Of a stretch of 64,000 nucleotides of DNA, positions 8,957 to 17,244 are shown piece after piece. Below the pieces are notes generated by a model. That model searched no databases, was not told the origin of the DNA, and saw only the letters and a list, made by a program, of their open reading frames with translations. The translations under genes and the position numbers were made by a program. Every line of letters begins with the position of its first letter. The first letter of the stretch is position 1. The DNA is taken from NCBI GenBank assembly GCA_001770205.1, contig MEQL01000052.1, positions 31,935 to 95,934 of the forward strand, given 5' to 3'. This DNA comes from Bdellovibrionales bacterium RIFOXYD12_FULL_39_22 (GTDB lineage: Bacteria; Bdellovibrionota; Bacteriovoracia; Bacteriovoracales; Bacteriovoracaceae).

Positions 8957-10057
8957 CTAAAGCAGATGGGTAAATTCTTTTTTGCTTTTCAAAAAACTAA
9001 CAACTTCTTTTACCCTTTGCGAATCCTTTTTAGGTAAAACCAAAAGTGCCTCATCATTTGAGACTACAATCAAATCTTCTACATTAATTAGTGAAACAAA
9101 TTGTTCTGGTGCAAAAATAATATTTCCGGAGGCATTTGCTAAAAAGTGTCCAGCATCTTTTACGATAATATTTCCCTCTTGAGATGCTACAACCGCCTCT
9201 AACGCATCCCAAGATCCTAAATCATTCCAATCAAAGCGGGCCGGAATGGCCACCACTTCGCTAGATTTTTCCATTATTGCGTAGTCAATCGACTCTGAAA
9301 TAATTTGGCCATATACTGAAGTGAGTTTAATAAAATCATCCAATATCGCAAAGAGTTCCTCATAAAACTTATAAATATAAGGAGCATTTTTCTTAAACTC
9401 GCTTAATAGTACTTCAATTGAGGCCACAAACATTCCGGCATTCCAAAAATAGTCACCACTAGCTAAATATTCCTTGGCAGTTGCATAATCAGGTTTTTCT
9501 TTAAAACTTTTAACAAGAACGCCTCCTCCTTCAATTGCCTCACCTTTCTGAATATAGCCATAGCCGGTGTGGGGAAAATTTGGAGGTATTCCAATGGTTA
9601 CTATTTTTCTTTGGGCCGCGGCCACTATTGTTGCATCTCTAACTACTTCGGCAAATCCTCTCTTATTTAAAATAACATGATCAGCAGGAACAATGGCCAC
9701 CACATCCCGCGCACTGGCACCCATTTTAAGTAGTTTTATTAGCGATAAAAATATGCATGGGGCAGTATTCCGGCCAGCAGGTTCAAAAATAATTCCCTCC
9801 TTTCCAATCTCCTTCCCCGCACAATTTCGGGCCCAAGCTTCCTGTTCTTTGACAGTCACAATAAAACGCCTATCCCGATCAACCACTCCATCAAAGCGCA
9901 ACAACGTCTCTTGCAGTAATGATTTTTCGCTTACTAAATTCAAATATTGTTTCGGTCGCTTACTGGTGGATTCTGGCCAAAAACGAGTACCTGCTCCTCC
10001 GGCCATAACAAGGGCATAAAGATGGAAAGCTGGAATATTGTTTTTTTCCCCATTCAT
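8957..10057 (-). CDS. manC: Mannose-1-phosphate guanylyltransferase (GDP-mannose pyrophosphorylase)
   Basis: 366 aa. Nucleotidyltransferase signature near the N-terminus (MAGGAGTRFWP, then KRPKQYLN), followed by FEPAGRNTAPCI, AIVPADHVI, GIPPNFPHTGYGYI and FWNAGMFV, the standard GMP pattern. The length corresponds to the single-domain form without the phosphomannose isomerase extension. It makes GDP-mannose from mannose-1-phosphate and GTP for polysaccharide or lipopolysaccharide synthesis. The start overlaps the stop of the SPOR gene (TAATG), so the two are coupled. Confidence 0.88.
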   Translation of the reverse strand: MNGEKNNIPAFHLYALVMAGGAGTRFWPESTSKRPKQYLNLVSEKSLLQETLLRFDGVVDRDRRFIVTVKEQEAWARNCAGKEIGKEGIIFEPAGRNTAPCIFLSLIKLLKMGASARDVVAIVPADHVILNKRGFAEVVRDATIVAAAQRKIVTIGIPPNFPHTGYGYIQKGEAIEGGGVLVKSFKEKPDYATAKEYLASGDYFWNAGMFVASIEVLLSEFKKNAPYIYKFYEELFAILDDFIKLTSVYGQIISESIDYAIMEKSSEVVAIPARFDWNDLGSWDALEAVVASQEGNIIVKDAGHFLANASGNIIFAPEQFVSLINVEDLIVVSNDEALLVLPKKDSQRVKEVVSFLKSKKEFTHLL

Positions 10058-10776
10058 TAATCAAATTTGCCAATAACGTAGTCAGTCCCTTGAAAAAGAG
10101 ATTTCTCTTTTATGATATAGTTTTTGGCCTCTGATGCGGTACCGAAGATACCAAGACTGATGCGAAACCAAACGCCTCGCTCTTTTAAATTTGTCTCGTT
10201 AATAATCGGATTATAACCACGCACTCTAAAACCGTCTGCAAATTTTTCAGCGTCCTCTAATTTGCGATAAGAACCAAGTTGAATGGTGTATTTTCCAGAC
10301 AATTCATCTTTTTTCTTTAAACTATCCAACATCTCTTTCGGAAGAGAACTCTCCTCTGCCATTCTATCATTTTCTACTTCGACATTACTATCCGCTGGTA
10401 GTGCGGCAGTCTCTTCTTTTACTTCTACCTTTGCTATTTCCTCTTTTGCGTCTGTCCCAATATATTTGTCACCGCTTTTATTTAGTTTATCCAATTCCTC
10501 TCGCAATTTAGCATCACTATTATCTAAGACTTGCTTTTCATCTTCACTTACTTCTGCTCCAGAACTTTTTACTAAATCATCAACCGCCTCTTCTTGAGCA
10601 GACATCAAATCAATTTTCTGTCGATCAGCGGCAGTAATGCCTCCTGTCTCATATGAGTATTGTTTTCCAATTTTCACTCCCAACACAAAAGAGATAATGG
10701 CCACTAAGACCATAAAAATGAAAAGTAGTGCAATCTCTTTTTTGGCAAATACAAACAGTTTTGTTTTTTCATCCAT
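10057..10776 (-). CDS. SPOR-domain inner-membrane protein
   Basis: 239 aa. A cytoplasmic N-terminus is followed by one TM helix (about 13-35), a charged periplasmic linker rich in Glu/Lys/Asp, and a C-terminal SPOR domain from about 165 (YTIQLGSYRKLEDAEKFA, then RGVWFRISLGIF). SPOR domains bind denuded glycan strands at division septa, so a role in division or peptidoglycan remodelling is likely. First gene of a two-gene unit with manC. Confidence 0.82.
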   Translation of the reverse strand: MDEKTKLFVFAKKEIALLFIFMVLVAIISFVLGVKIGKQYSYETGGITAADRQKIDLMSAQEEAVDDLVKSSGAEVSEDEKQVLDNSDAKLREELDKLNKSGDKYIGTDAKEEIAKVEVKEETAALPADSNVEVENDRMAEESSLPKEMLDSLKKKDELSGKYTIQLGSYRKLEDAEKFADGFRVRGYNPIINETNLKERGVWFRISLGIFGTASEAKNYIIKEKSLFQGTDYVIGKFD

Positions 10777-10915
10777 AAAAATAATCCGTTATTTAACGTG
10801 AAGTTATCACCTTAATTATACTGTAGCGCTGGTATTTAAAAAAGACTAAATCCAAAAAAAACATTCCTTAGTGTTTTACTGGGTCTTTATTTGTTCAAAA
10901 AGGCCCTCTAAATTT

Positions 10916-10931
10916 AGGCACGCTGAATGCA
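10916..10931 (+). promoter_or_regulatory. Sigma-54 (-24/-12) promoter of the Tad pilin operon
   Basis: The stretch AGGCACGCTGAATGCA has GG at 10917-10918 and GC at 10929-10930, exactly ten bases apart, with the GGCACG -24 core intact; the consensus is TGGCACGNNNNTTGCA. Transcription would start near 10942 and give a leader of about 36 bases to the pilin ATG, with AAGGAG just before it. Sigma-54 control needs an enhancer-binding activator, and none is encoded in the window. Deltaproteobacterial pilin genes are known to use this type of promoter. Confidence 0.6.
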
Positions 10932-10977
10932 ATATCGCAAATAACGACTTACCAACTATAAAACTACAAGGAGCTTT

Positions 10978-11166
10978 ATGAAATCATTTTTAAAATACTT
11001 CAAAAAAATTTCAAACAATCAAGGGCAGGGAGTAATGGAGTACATAATAATCTCTAGTCTAATTGGCATCTTTTGCCTTGTGGCAGTTAAGCAGTTTGGC
11101 TCTGTGGTACAAACCCGCATAAATTACATGAAAACTTCCGTTGTAAAAAATATTCCCACAAAATAG
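10978..11166 (+). CDS. Flp/Tad-type pilin
   Basis: 62 aa. Short basic leader ending NNQG, then QGVMEYIIISSLIGIFCLVA: the prepilin cleavage site G followed by Glu at +5 and Tyr at +6 is the Flp signature, and the hydrophobic helix follows directly. The size is typical of Flp pilins. It would be the main subunit of the fibre, processed at the inner membrane by a TadV/CpaA peptidase that is not in this window. First gene after the sigma-54 site, with ribosome site AAGGAG. Confidence 0.85.
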   Translation: MKSFLKYFKKISNNQGQGVMEYIIISSLIGIFCLVAVKQFGSVVQTRINYMKTSVVKNIPTK

Positions 11167-11168
11167 CA

Positions 11169-11450
11169 ATGATAGTCGTAATTGAAATTTTTTTTGCCAC
11201 TCTTATCTTGATTACAACTGGCCTTGGCCTTGATCTTCTGCAAAAGGCCAGTTGTCAAAGTTCTATTTTGCAAAACTCTTTTTCCCTAATTACAAAACAG
11301 TCAACAACCGATCTCAAGCCTTTATCCTCTCTTTCACGAAGTTCTTTTATCTGCGATTCGCCCTTAATTATATCGGGTAATAAACCTAATCTGGTGGCGC
11401 GCTACCAAACCAATGTTGCCTTTAAAATGCACCTTGAGGGCAATTTATAA
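11169..11450 (+). CDS. Small membrane protein of the Tad cluster, pseudopilin-like
   Basis: 93 aa. It begins MIVVIEIFFATLILITTGLG: a hydrophobic helix right at the N-terminus with Glu at position 6, which is where a processed pseudopilin would carry its Glu+5 if only the Met were removed. The rest is polar, with two cysteines (QKASCQSS, SFICDSP). No leader or strong ribosome site is seen. It lies 2 bases behind the pilin and 3 before the next gene, so it surely belongs to the operon. Assignment as a minor pseudopilin (TadE/F-like) is inference. Confidence 0.5.
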   Translation: MIVVIEIFFATLILITTGLGLDLLQKASCQSSILQNSFSLITKQSTTDLKPLSSLSRSSFICDSPLIISGNKPNLVARYQTNVAFKMHLEGNL

Positions 11451-11453
11451 TTT

Positions 11454-12050
11454 ATGACAAAAACTATTTTTTTTAATACACGTGGGAATATTACTCTTTT
11501 AGGAATTTTTCTGGCCGTCATTTTGTCCGGAGTTATGACTATCACGATAAAAACAGTTCAAAAAAATTATCTTGCGATTAAATCTCGCTCCAATACTTAT
11601 CTTTGTATTAAAAACTTTACGCATAGTAGTAATTCCATTGTAAATACCGTTGGCAAGACGAACAGCATTTTGCGATCTTTAAACCTCGCCAAAAAAATAC
11701 CTAAACTTAAAATAGAAGCAGAGGCGGCAATCTTGGCCATTTATGCCGGCCAAAACATAGCTCATCTTGCATATTTGAAAAAGATAGCGCTATACCCTCG
11801 CTGCGCCTCGACAACTTCGGCAATTCTAGCGATAAAAACTCCATATCAACACGCTTTCGGAGTTCCGCTTCGAGATGCGAATGGAATTATAAAACCAAGG
11901 GCATTAAAATGGAAAATAGATATTCCTCTTTCTGGCCGATCAACACTTTCTTCCCTCTTTATCCAACTAAAACTAGAACTAAACTCTCCTTTTTCTTCAC
12001 AGCTTGTCGTCCAAAGTCGAGAAAACTCATTGCCGGCATTTCTGCAATAG
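11454..12050 (+). CDS. TadG/TadE-like membrane-anchored protein of the Tad cluster
   Basis: 198 aa. The start MTKTIFFNTRGNITLLGIFLAV resembles the RGN-led N-terminus of TadG-like proteins, with one TM helix at about 13-33 and the rest periplasmic. Gly before NITLL could be a processing site, but the +5 residue is Leu rather than Glu. Two to three Cys are present. Its last 142 bases overlap the next gene in another frame. Placed by operon context; the exact role is unknown. Confidence 0.5.
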   Translation: MTKTIFFNTRGNITLLGIFLAVILSGVMTITIKTVQKNYLAIKSRSNTYLCIKNFTHSSNSIVNTVGKTNSILRSLNLAKKIPKLKIEAEAAILAIYAGQNIAHLAYLKKIALYPRCASTTSAILAIKTPYQHAFGVPLRDANGIIKPRALKWKIDIPLSGRSTLSSLFIQLKLELNSPFSSQLVVQSRENSLPAFLQ

Positions 12051-12184
12051 AAACTGCCATCTGGTTATCGATTATCAGTGGCATTTTGTTAGTAAGTTTT
12101 AGTATCACACAAAAATTCATGGCCGCCTCTTTAATGGAAACCAAAAAATTTGAAAAAGAATGGAATAGGCTAGAATATGAATAA
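11909..12184 (+). CDS. TadE-like minor pseudopilin, long overlap with the upstream gene
   Basis: 91 aa from ATG 11909. Residues about 42-66 read AGISAIETAIWLSIISGILL, a prepilin-type site (G then ISAIE, Glu at +5) followed by a hydrophobic helix, as in TadE/TadF. The first 40 residues would be an unusually long basic leader (RPKSRKLIAG just before the site). All of the leader is encoded inside the 3' end of the previous gene in another frame. No ATG, GTG or TTG occurs in frame nearer the cleavage site, so either this long overlap is real or a non-standard start such as ATT is used. Confidence 0.5.
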   Translation: MENRYSSFWPINTFFPLYPTKTRTKLSFFFTACRPKSRKLIAGISAIETAIWLSIISGILLVSFSITQKFMAASLMETKKFEKEWNRLEYE

Positions 12185-12707
12185 CGATTTAAAAGAAAAA
12201 TTCCAAGAGCAACTGGCCGAAGACTTTAAGCAGTCAAAAAGAAAACAAAAATTTAAGTTGATTATGGCCATTCTATTCTCAAATCTTCTCCTGTTTATAT
12301 TGATGGCCTCCGCTAATCCTAACAATAATAGTTGCCAAGCAGAGCACAATAACTTGTCTCCCAAACATCCTCATCATGTGGCCATCAAACTATCCTTGGA
12401 AGTACACATTCCAATAGAAGATATCAACTCGGAATATTCAGTGAGCATCTATGATGACAATTTAAATTTATTAGTTGCCAGAGCATATCTCTCTTCACTT
12501 CCAAATAGCGAAGAAGTCGGTGATAGTTATGATACTAACAACGAAGGGCCCTTCTATCGCTTAGAAATACCCACAACTGCTCTCTTGCCAGTAATTAATA
12601 ACACTAAGGGTAAGCTACATGCCTATCCACCAGAAATGGCCAATAACATTAACAGACTACCTTCCCTGCCAACCACACAAGTGAGTACATATGAAATTAT
12701 TTTTTAG
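12177..12707 (+). CDS. Membrane protein of the Tad cluster, unknown family
   Basis: 176 aa. A charged cytoplasmic N-terminus (MNNDLKEKFQEQLAEDFKQS) precedes one TM helix (about 27-45); the rest is probably periplasmic. The single-TM plus periplasmic-domain layout suits an alignment or assembly protein of the pilus (the position that CpaB/RcpB-type proteins occupy), but I see no sequence signature. It overlaps the previous stop by 8 bases and the next start by 17. Confidence 0.45.
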   Translation: MNNDLKEKFQEQLAEDFKQSKRKQKFKLIMAILFSNLLLFILMASANPNNNSCQAEHNNLSPKHPHHVAIKLSLEVHIPIEDINSEYSVSIYDDNLNLLVARAYLSSLPNSEEVGDSYDTNNEGPFYRLEIPTTALLPVINNTKGKLHAYPPEMANNINRLPSLPTTQVSTYEIIF

Positions 12708-13002
12708 TTTAACCAGTGCCATGTTTTTAACTTATACCCTTCATGCTCGAGATATTATTTTGGTGTCATATACTAAAGAAGCCGAATATGTTGCCAATTC
12801 TACAATTACCATACTTCGAGAACAGGAAAAAATCCCAGATTCCCTTATTACAAAAAGAGAGTCTATAAACCCATGTCAAAAAATAGCTGAGGCCATTGTA
12901 CAAATCTGCATTATAGACAGTGAACGCGTATTTTTCCCGGTGATAAAAAAAGAAATTATTCTATCTGCTTATCGGATTTTTAAACAAAAACAAATCGAAT
13001 AA
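12691..13002 (+). CDS. Small exported protein of the Tad cluster
   Basis: 103 aa with a signal peptide (hydrophobic 3-17, cleavage near LHA-RD). The mature part is a small mixed alpha/beta domain with two cysteines (NPCQKIAEAIVQICII) that may pair. No family recognised. It lies between the membrane protein and the secretin gene, overlapping the former by 17 bases, so a periplasmic helper of the secretin is a reasonable guess. Confidence 0.45.
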   Translation: MKLFFSLTSAMFLTYTLHARDIILVSYTKEAEYVANSTITILREQEKIPDSLITKRESINPCQKIAEAIVQICIIDSERVFFPVIKKEIILSAYRIFKQKQIE

Positions 13003-13015
13003 ACACGAGGTATTT

Positions 13016-14542
13016 ATGAACTTTAGAAATCTGTTATTGCTTTACTATTTAGTGGCAGTTGGGTGTATGGCGAATTTTGGCGTAGTTCCTTTAATTCGAT
13101 TTTGTGCCTTGCGATCAGCTCCAACTTTTTTACGTTTTTTAGCTCTTCTTCTCTCGGTAACTTTAGTTCTTGAGGCCATTATAAAACTCCTAAGCTTTAA
13201 TGATAAAAACGATCCAGGGAAAAGAGTATTTGTAACGTCCCCAATATTATCTGTCAAGTTGTTTGCCATCATCCCCATTATTACCATCGCATTTTGGCCA
13301 GTCCATTCTTGGGCATTGGATAATGGCCAGACCCAAAACGACATTGTCATTTCTATCGGAGAACATTATGAACTTCCTCTGCCTAACATGAAGAAATTCA
13401 CCATTGGCAACCATGAAGTACTTTCTCACAAACTTACCGAACAAAAGCGCTTAATAATCAAAGGAATAAAACTCGGATATAGTGAATTGGTTGTTTGGGA
13501 ACAAGCTGGTACTAAGCAAGAGTTCCAGGTATATATTCTTTCCAAAGAAAAGCAGCTAAAACTTTCTCATTACCTCCAAACCCTGCATAATTTTAATATT
13601 GATGCGACACTATCCGGCCCACTTATTGTCATTCGTGGAACTATCTCCTCACTTTCTCAGCTAAAAATAATTCGGCAACTCACTAACAAGGCCCCCGACA
13701 TTTTCCATCTAGCGGCGCACTTTAATCAGGCGCTTAGAAACGAAATAATTGGTGATATTTATAAACAATTCTATGAACAATATATTGATCATATTATTTG
13801 CGAGGACAATCTTCTAGATATTAACTGTCGTTATACTGATACAAATGATGTTGATGAGAAGTTTTTAAGCATTATATCGCAGAAATATGGTGCAAATTTA
13901 GTCAAAATGGCCAGCAATGTCGCAGATAAAAAATATCTTCTTCGATTAAAAATAATTCAAATGGAAAAAATGAATGGTGAGGAACTGGGATTAGGACTCG
14001 ACTCTATGTCCGGACAACTTTCCGATCTTTTCACTGGCGGACTAACGTCTCTACTAAAAAACAACTCCCTATTACTTGAAGAACAGGCCGTCGACATGTC
14101 TACTTTGGCCGAACCAGAAATTGTCATTATTCCAGGCAAAGAGGTTGAAATCGAAGTAGGAGGAGATATTCCTCTGGCCATTAACAACCCTGATGACAAC
14201 GACAAAAGAGTGCTTTTTTTTAAATTTGCCGGGATAAAAATAAAAATCAAAATTGAAAAGCACAATGATAAATTTATGGCCAACTATAAAACCGAATTCT
14301 CCCGGCCAGGAGAAAATAACGACTCTGTAACCGGGAATAAAGAAAGTTCAGCGGCACTAGTGGCCAAAGGTACCCCATTGCAGTTATTTCAAATCGGCTT
14401 TAAAACAGTCGATAATGCAACTAGATCGCTACCGCTTATAAATAAGATCCCACTCATTAGAACAATTTTTTCCTCAAAGTCTGGACATTCAAATCATAAA
14501 AAAATAAGCGGAATCATCCTTTTGGAGGAATATGAAATTTAA
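13016..14542 (+). CDS. Tad/CpaC-type secretin-like outer-membrane channel protein
   Basis: 508 aa. After an N-terminal hydrophobic region (two to three segments before residue about 100, unusual for a secretin) comes the pilus-assembly N-domain typical of CpaC/RcpA: ISIGEHYELPLPNMKKF, RLIIKGIKLGYSELVVW, then a BON-like segment (NIDATLSGPLIVIRG). The C-terminal half (about 300-508) fits the type II/III secretin domain, with EIVIIPGKEVEIEVGG, the PLQLFQIGFK stretch and LPLINKIPLIRTIFSS near the end, where secretins carry VPLLGDIPILG. It would form the outer-membrane pore of the pilus. Ribosome site GAGG; overlaps the ATPase gene by 11 bases. Confidence 0.72.
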   Translation: MNFRNLLLLYYLVAVGCMANFGVVPLIRFCALRSAPTFLRFLALLLSVTLVLEAIIKLLSFNDKNDPGKRVFVTSPILSVKLFAIIPIITIAFWPVHSWALDNGQTQNDIVISIGEHYELPLPNMKKFTIGNHEVLSHKLTEQKRLIIKGIKLGYSELVVWEQAGTKQEFQVYILSKEKQLKLSHYLQTLHNFNIDATLSGPLIVIRGTISSLSQLKIIRQLTNKAPDIFHLAAHFNQALRNEIIGDIYKQFYEQYIDHIICEDNLLDINCRYTDTNDVDEKFLSIISQKYGANLVKMASNVADKKYLLRLKIIQMEKMNGEELGLGLDSMSGQLSDLFTGGLTSLLKNNSLLLEEQAVDMSTLAEPEIVIIPGKEVEIEVGGDIPLAINNPDDNDKRVLFFKFAGIKIKIKIEKHNDKFMANYKTEFSRPGENNDSVTGNKESSAALVAKGTPLQLFQIGFKTVDNATRSLPLINKIPLIRTIFSSKSGHSNHKKISGIILLEEYEI

Positions 14543-15686
14543 TTTAGCGACAGAATTCTCCACAACAAATCATGTGGGATCACTTTACGATCAATTCAAG
14601 AATGAAGTTTTTAATCTTTTTATTCAAGTTTTTGAAAAGATGCTTGGCCAAGGTCAGCTTCCAACTTTTGATCCAACAATGAATAAGGTTTTGGCCGCCC
14701 TCAATCTGAGCGAATATGCTGCCATATTTTCAAAAGATTGCTCTTTATGGTTTGATAAAATAACCAAATTTGAATACCTGAAAAACTGGTTAGATGATGA
14801 AAAAATTCGCGAAATAATTGTGCACTCACATAATTTTTTGCAAATTGAACTTGCCGGTAATTTTCACAACATTAATACTATTTTACTATCTGCTTCTGAT
14901 TATCAGCTTTCAATAAACTACTTGGCCTTACAAAACGGACAAGAAATAAATTTCTCCAATCCTTTCGCTAGTTTTTATACACAATTATCTTCTCGTCATT
15001 TCAGGGCCACAATTATTCATCAATCTACCTCTCCCACAAACGGACTAAAAATTTTCTTGCGAAAAATCCAAAAACAAATCTTTCCACTGGATCGTTTTGT
15101 CCCACCAAATGGCCGCGAACTACTGGCCAAAATAGTTGAAGAAAAGGCCAATGTAATAATTTCTGGAGCAACCGGTAGTGGAAAAACTGCGCTATTAACT
15201 TCCATGGCACAACAAATACCATCTAATGAACATCTGATTATCTTAGAAGATACTTACGAAATAATTATGGAGCGTCAGAATATTACTAGTATGCTGGCCA
15301 ATCACCAACGTCCTAATAATAGTCTTAAGGACTATTGTGCCTACGCTCTACGCATGCGTCCAGATAGGATTATTGTCGGAGAATTACGCTCACATGAAAT
15401 TATTCCCTTTATTTTGGCCATGAATACCGGCCATAGTGGACTACTTAGCTCTATTCATGCCAACTCGGCAGTAGATGCTCTCCATCGATTGGCCACTTTA
15501 TTTTGCCTATATGGAGAGTCACGAGATATCTCCTTTGAGTTAATAATGAAGCTAATTTGTAAAAATTTACACTACGTAATTCATATGAATCAGCGAAGAG
15601 TTGCCCATGTCATAAAAGTAATTGGCGTGGACCGGACCACTCCTTCCTTTGAAACGGTATACCAGCAAGCCGCCAACTTCTCTTGA
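14532..15686 (+). CDS. tadA: Tad pilus assembly ATPase (CpaF/TadA family)
   Basis: 384 aa. Walker A GATGSGKT at residues 212-219, followed by LIILEDTYEI (Asp box), RMRPDRIIVGELR (Walker B region) and the His box in TGHSGLLSSIHANS, all diagnostic of secretion ATPases of the CpaF/TadA branch. The N-terminal domain is short and divergent. It powers pilin polymerisation at the inner membrane, normally with TadB and TadC platform proteins, which do not follow here: the next gene is a response regulator. Ribosome site GGAGG. Confidence 0.88.
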   Translation: MKFNLATEFSTTNHVGSLYDQFKNEVFNLFIQVFEKMLGQGQLPTFDPTMNKVLAALNLSEYAAIFSKDCSLWFDKITKFEYLKNWLDDEKIREIIVHSHNFLQIELAGNFHNINTILLSASDYQLSINYLALQNGQEINFSNPFASFYTQLSSRHFRATIIHQSTSPTNGLKIFLRKIQKQIFPLDRFVPPNGRELLAKIVEEKANVIISGATGSGKTALLTSMAQQIPSNEHLIILEDTYEIIMERQNITSMLANHQRPNNSLKDYCAYALRMRPDRIIVGELRSHEIIPFILAMNTGHSGLLSSIHANSAVDALHRLATLFCLYGESRDISFELIMKLICKNLHYVIHMNQRRVAHVIKVIGVDRTTPSFETVYQQAANFS

Positions 15687-15712
15687 ATTTTCTCTTATGT
15701 AATGTGTATAAT
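15683..15712 (+). promoter_or_regulatory. Sigma-70-type promoter of the REC/HD-GYP-like gene
   Basis: TTGAAT (15683-15688) and a perfect TATAAT (15707-15712) are separated by 18 bp. The predicted start is about 38 bases before the ATG at 15757. The -35 box overlaps the end of the ATPase gene. The next gene therefore seems separately transcribed from the Tad operon. Confidence 0.55.
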
Positions 15713-15756
15713 CTAAGCGTATTAACTTTTACTAACAAACCCGAGATCCCATACTC

Positions 15757-17106
15757 ATGCGCATTTTATTTATCGATGATGATGACTCTGTAAGGCAACT
15801 TTATACTATGTTGCTAGATAATCTTGTCGATAATGTGGAAATTATTCCTGCTATTTCTGGAAATCAGGCCATTAAAATCTTAAAGGAGGATGCCAATTTT
15901 GACCTTCTACTTTGTGATTATCGCATGGAAGATGGTAACGGTGATATTGTATACCAATATATCAAAAAAAATCTTCCCAAAACTCCTTTTGTCCTTTTCA
16001 CCACCGAAGATATAAACAACCTTGAAGTTTTTAAAAATTTTTTTCGAGACAACGTTCTTAATTGTTTTATTCAAAAACCAGTAAAACCGGCAAAATTCAA
16101 GCTGGATATGGCCGGACTAATCTCCAGAATAAGTAGCGGATATATACTTGAAAGTAACACCGCCTTTAAAAAAATTCGCTACATCTACTTTTTGCGATTT
16201 AATAAAGTTCTCTGTGACATCTACATAAAACTTTCAAAAGATAAATTCGTAAAATTTATCAATAGCGGTGATGAATATTCAAAAGAAAATATTAAGCGCT
16301 ATTTGCGGCCAGGAGAGCAATTCCTTTACATTACAGAAAGTGATTACAATAGTTTTTCCACTACTTTTGCTCAAACACCATTCTTAATTCAAAGCGATAA
16401 TTATAATAATAAACAAATTGAAAACACTGTTACCAGTACTATTGAAATCGTACATGAATTAATTCGTACAGTTGGTGTAGGGAGCACTGTTGTTTCACTT
16501 GTAGATAGCTGCGTTAGCAAAATCAATAGTGACAACAGCAATGATCCTGATCGTCTGGACGGCCTCCTCAAAAAAGTACGCAACCGACAAGATTATATTA
16601 ACGATCATAGTTTTCTTGTTGCCTATATTGGCAGCGCCATCAGCAAAAAAATGGGACTTGGTAGTGATGTTATGTTTGAAAAAGTAACATATGCGGCACT
16701 TTTACACGATGGCCTTTTAGATGATCCCCAATTTGCTTGGGAAGCCGATACCTCTCACCCTGCTCTTGTAAATTTTTCAGAAGCACAATTGAAAATCCTT
16801 CACTCCCATCCGTTGGAAACAGCAAAAATTATAAGTGACTCTCATCGTTTTCCCAAAGATGTTGAACTAATTGTGGCCCAGCATCATGAAAATCCTGAGG
16901 GAACAGGATTTCCACGTCAATTATCTGCAGTAAAAATCTCTCCCATGGTGGCAATTTTTTTAGTGGCCCACGCCTTCGTAAATGAAATTTATAAGGTTGA
17001 TTTTAACACGGCCAAGTATCGGGCCATTATCAAGCAAATGAACAAGCGCTTCAGTAAAGGTAATTATAAACAGCCGATGAGTGCTTTGAGTGATCTATAT
17101 ATCTGA
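15757..17106 (+). CDS. Response regulator with HD-GYP-like output domain
   Basis: 449 aa. Residues 1-120 form a receiver domain: acidic cluster DDDDS at 8-12, phosphorylated Asp in LLLCDYRM, Lys in FIQKPVKP. The middle is a linker of unknown fold. From about 275 an HD-type domain follows: YAALLHDG (the HD pair), HSHPLETAKII, and QHHENPEGTGFPRQL, which replaces the HD-GYP of active c-di-GMP phosphodiesterases by an ..EGTGFP motif. It may therefore be a weak or inactive enzyme that still binds nucleotide. Located just after the Tad ATPase, so control of surface behaviour is a plausible but unproven link. Confidence 0.75.
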   Translation: MRILFIDDDDSVRQLYTMLLDNLVDNVEIIPAISGNQAIKILKEDANFDLLLCDYRMEDGNGDIVYQYIKKNLPKTPFVLFTTEDINNLEVFKNFFRDNVLNCFIQKPVKPAKFKLDMAGLISRISSGYILESNTAFKKIRYIYFLRFNKVLCDIYIKLSKDKFVKFINSGDEYSKENIKRYLRPGEQFLYITESDYNSFSTTFAQTPFLIQSDNYNNKQIENTVTSTIEIVHELIRTVGVGSTVVSLVDSCVSKINSDNSNDPDRLDGLLKKVRNRQDYINDHSFLVAYIGSAISKKMGLGSDVMFEKVTYAALLHDGLLDDPQFAWEADTSHPALVNFSEAQLKILHSHPLETAKIISDSHRFPKDVELIVAQHHENPEGTGFPRQLSAVKISPMVAIFLVAHAFVNEIYKVDFNTAKYRAIIKQMNKRFSKGNYKQPMSALSDLYI

Positions 17107-17125
17107 TGATGTTATCTCATCATCA
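17104..17125 (+). repeat. 8-bp inverted repeat at the end of the REC/HD-GYP-like gene
   Basis: TGATGATG and CATCATCA flank a 6-base loop; the left arm includes the stop codon. No T-run follows, so it is a poor intrinsic terminator; it may protect the 3' end of the mRNA or be incidental. Confidence 0.35.
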
Positions 17126-17244
17126 AGGTAAGTCCTTGACTATTTTACTTTGGCCGTGCTGGAAAAAAAATACTATGTCAAATTTTGCCTTTGTAGATTA
17201 AACTTAAAAAAGTAAAGAAGTTAAACACACTACTGAGGGTAAAT

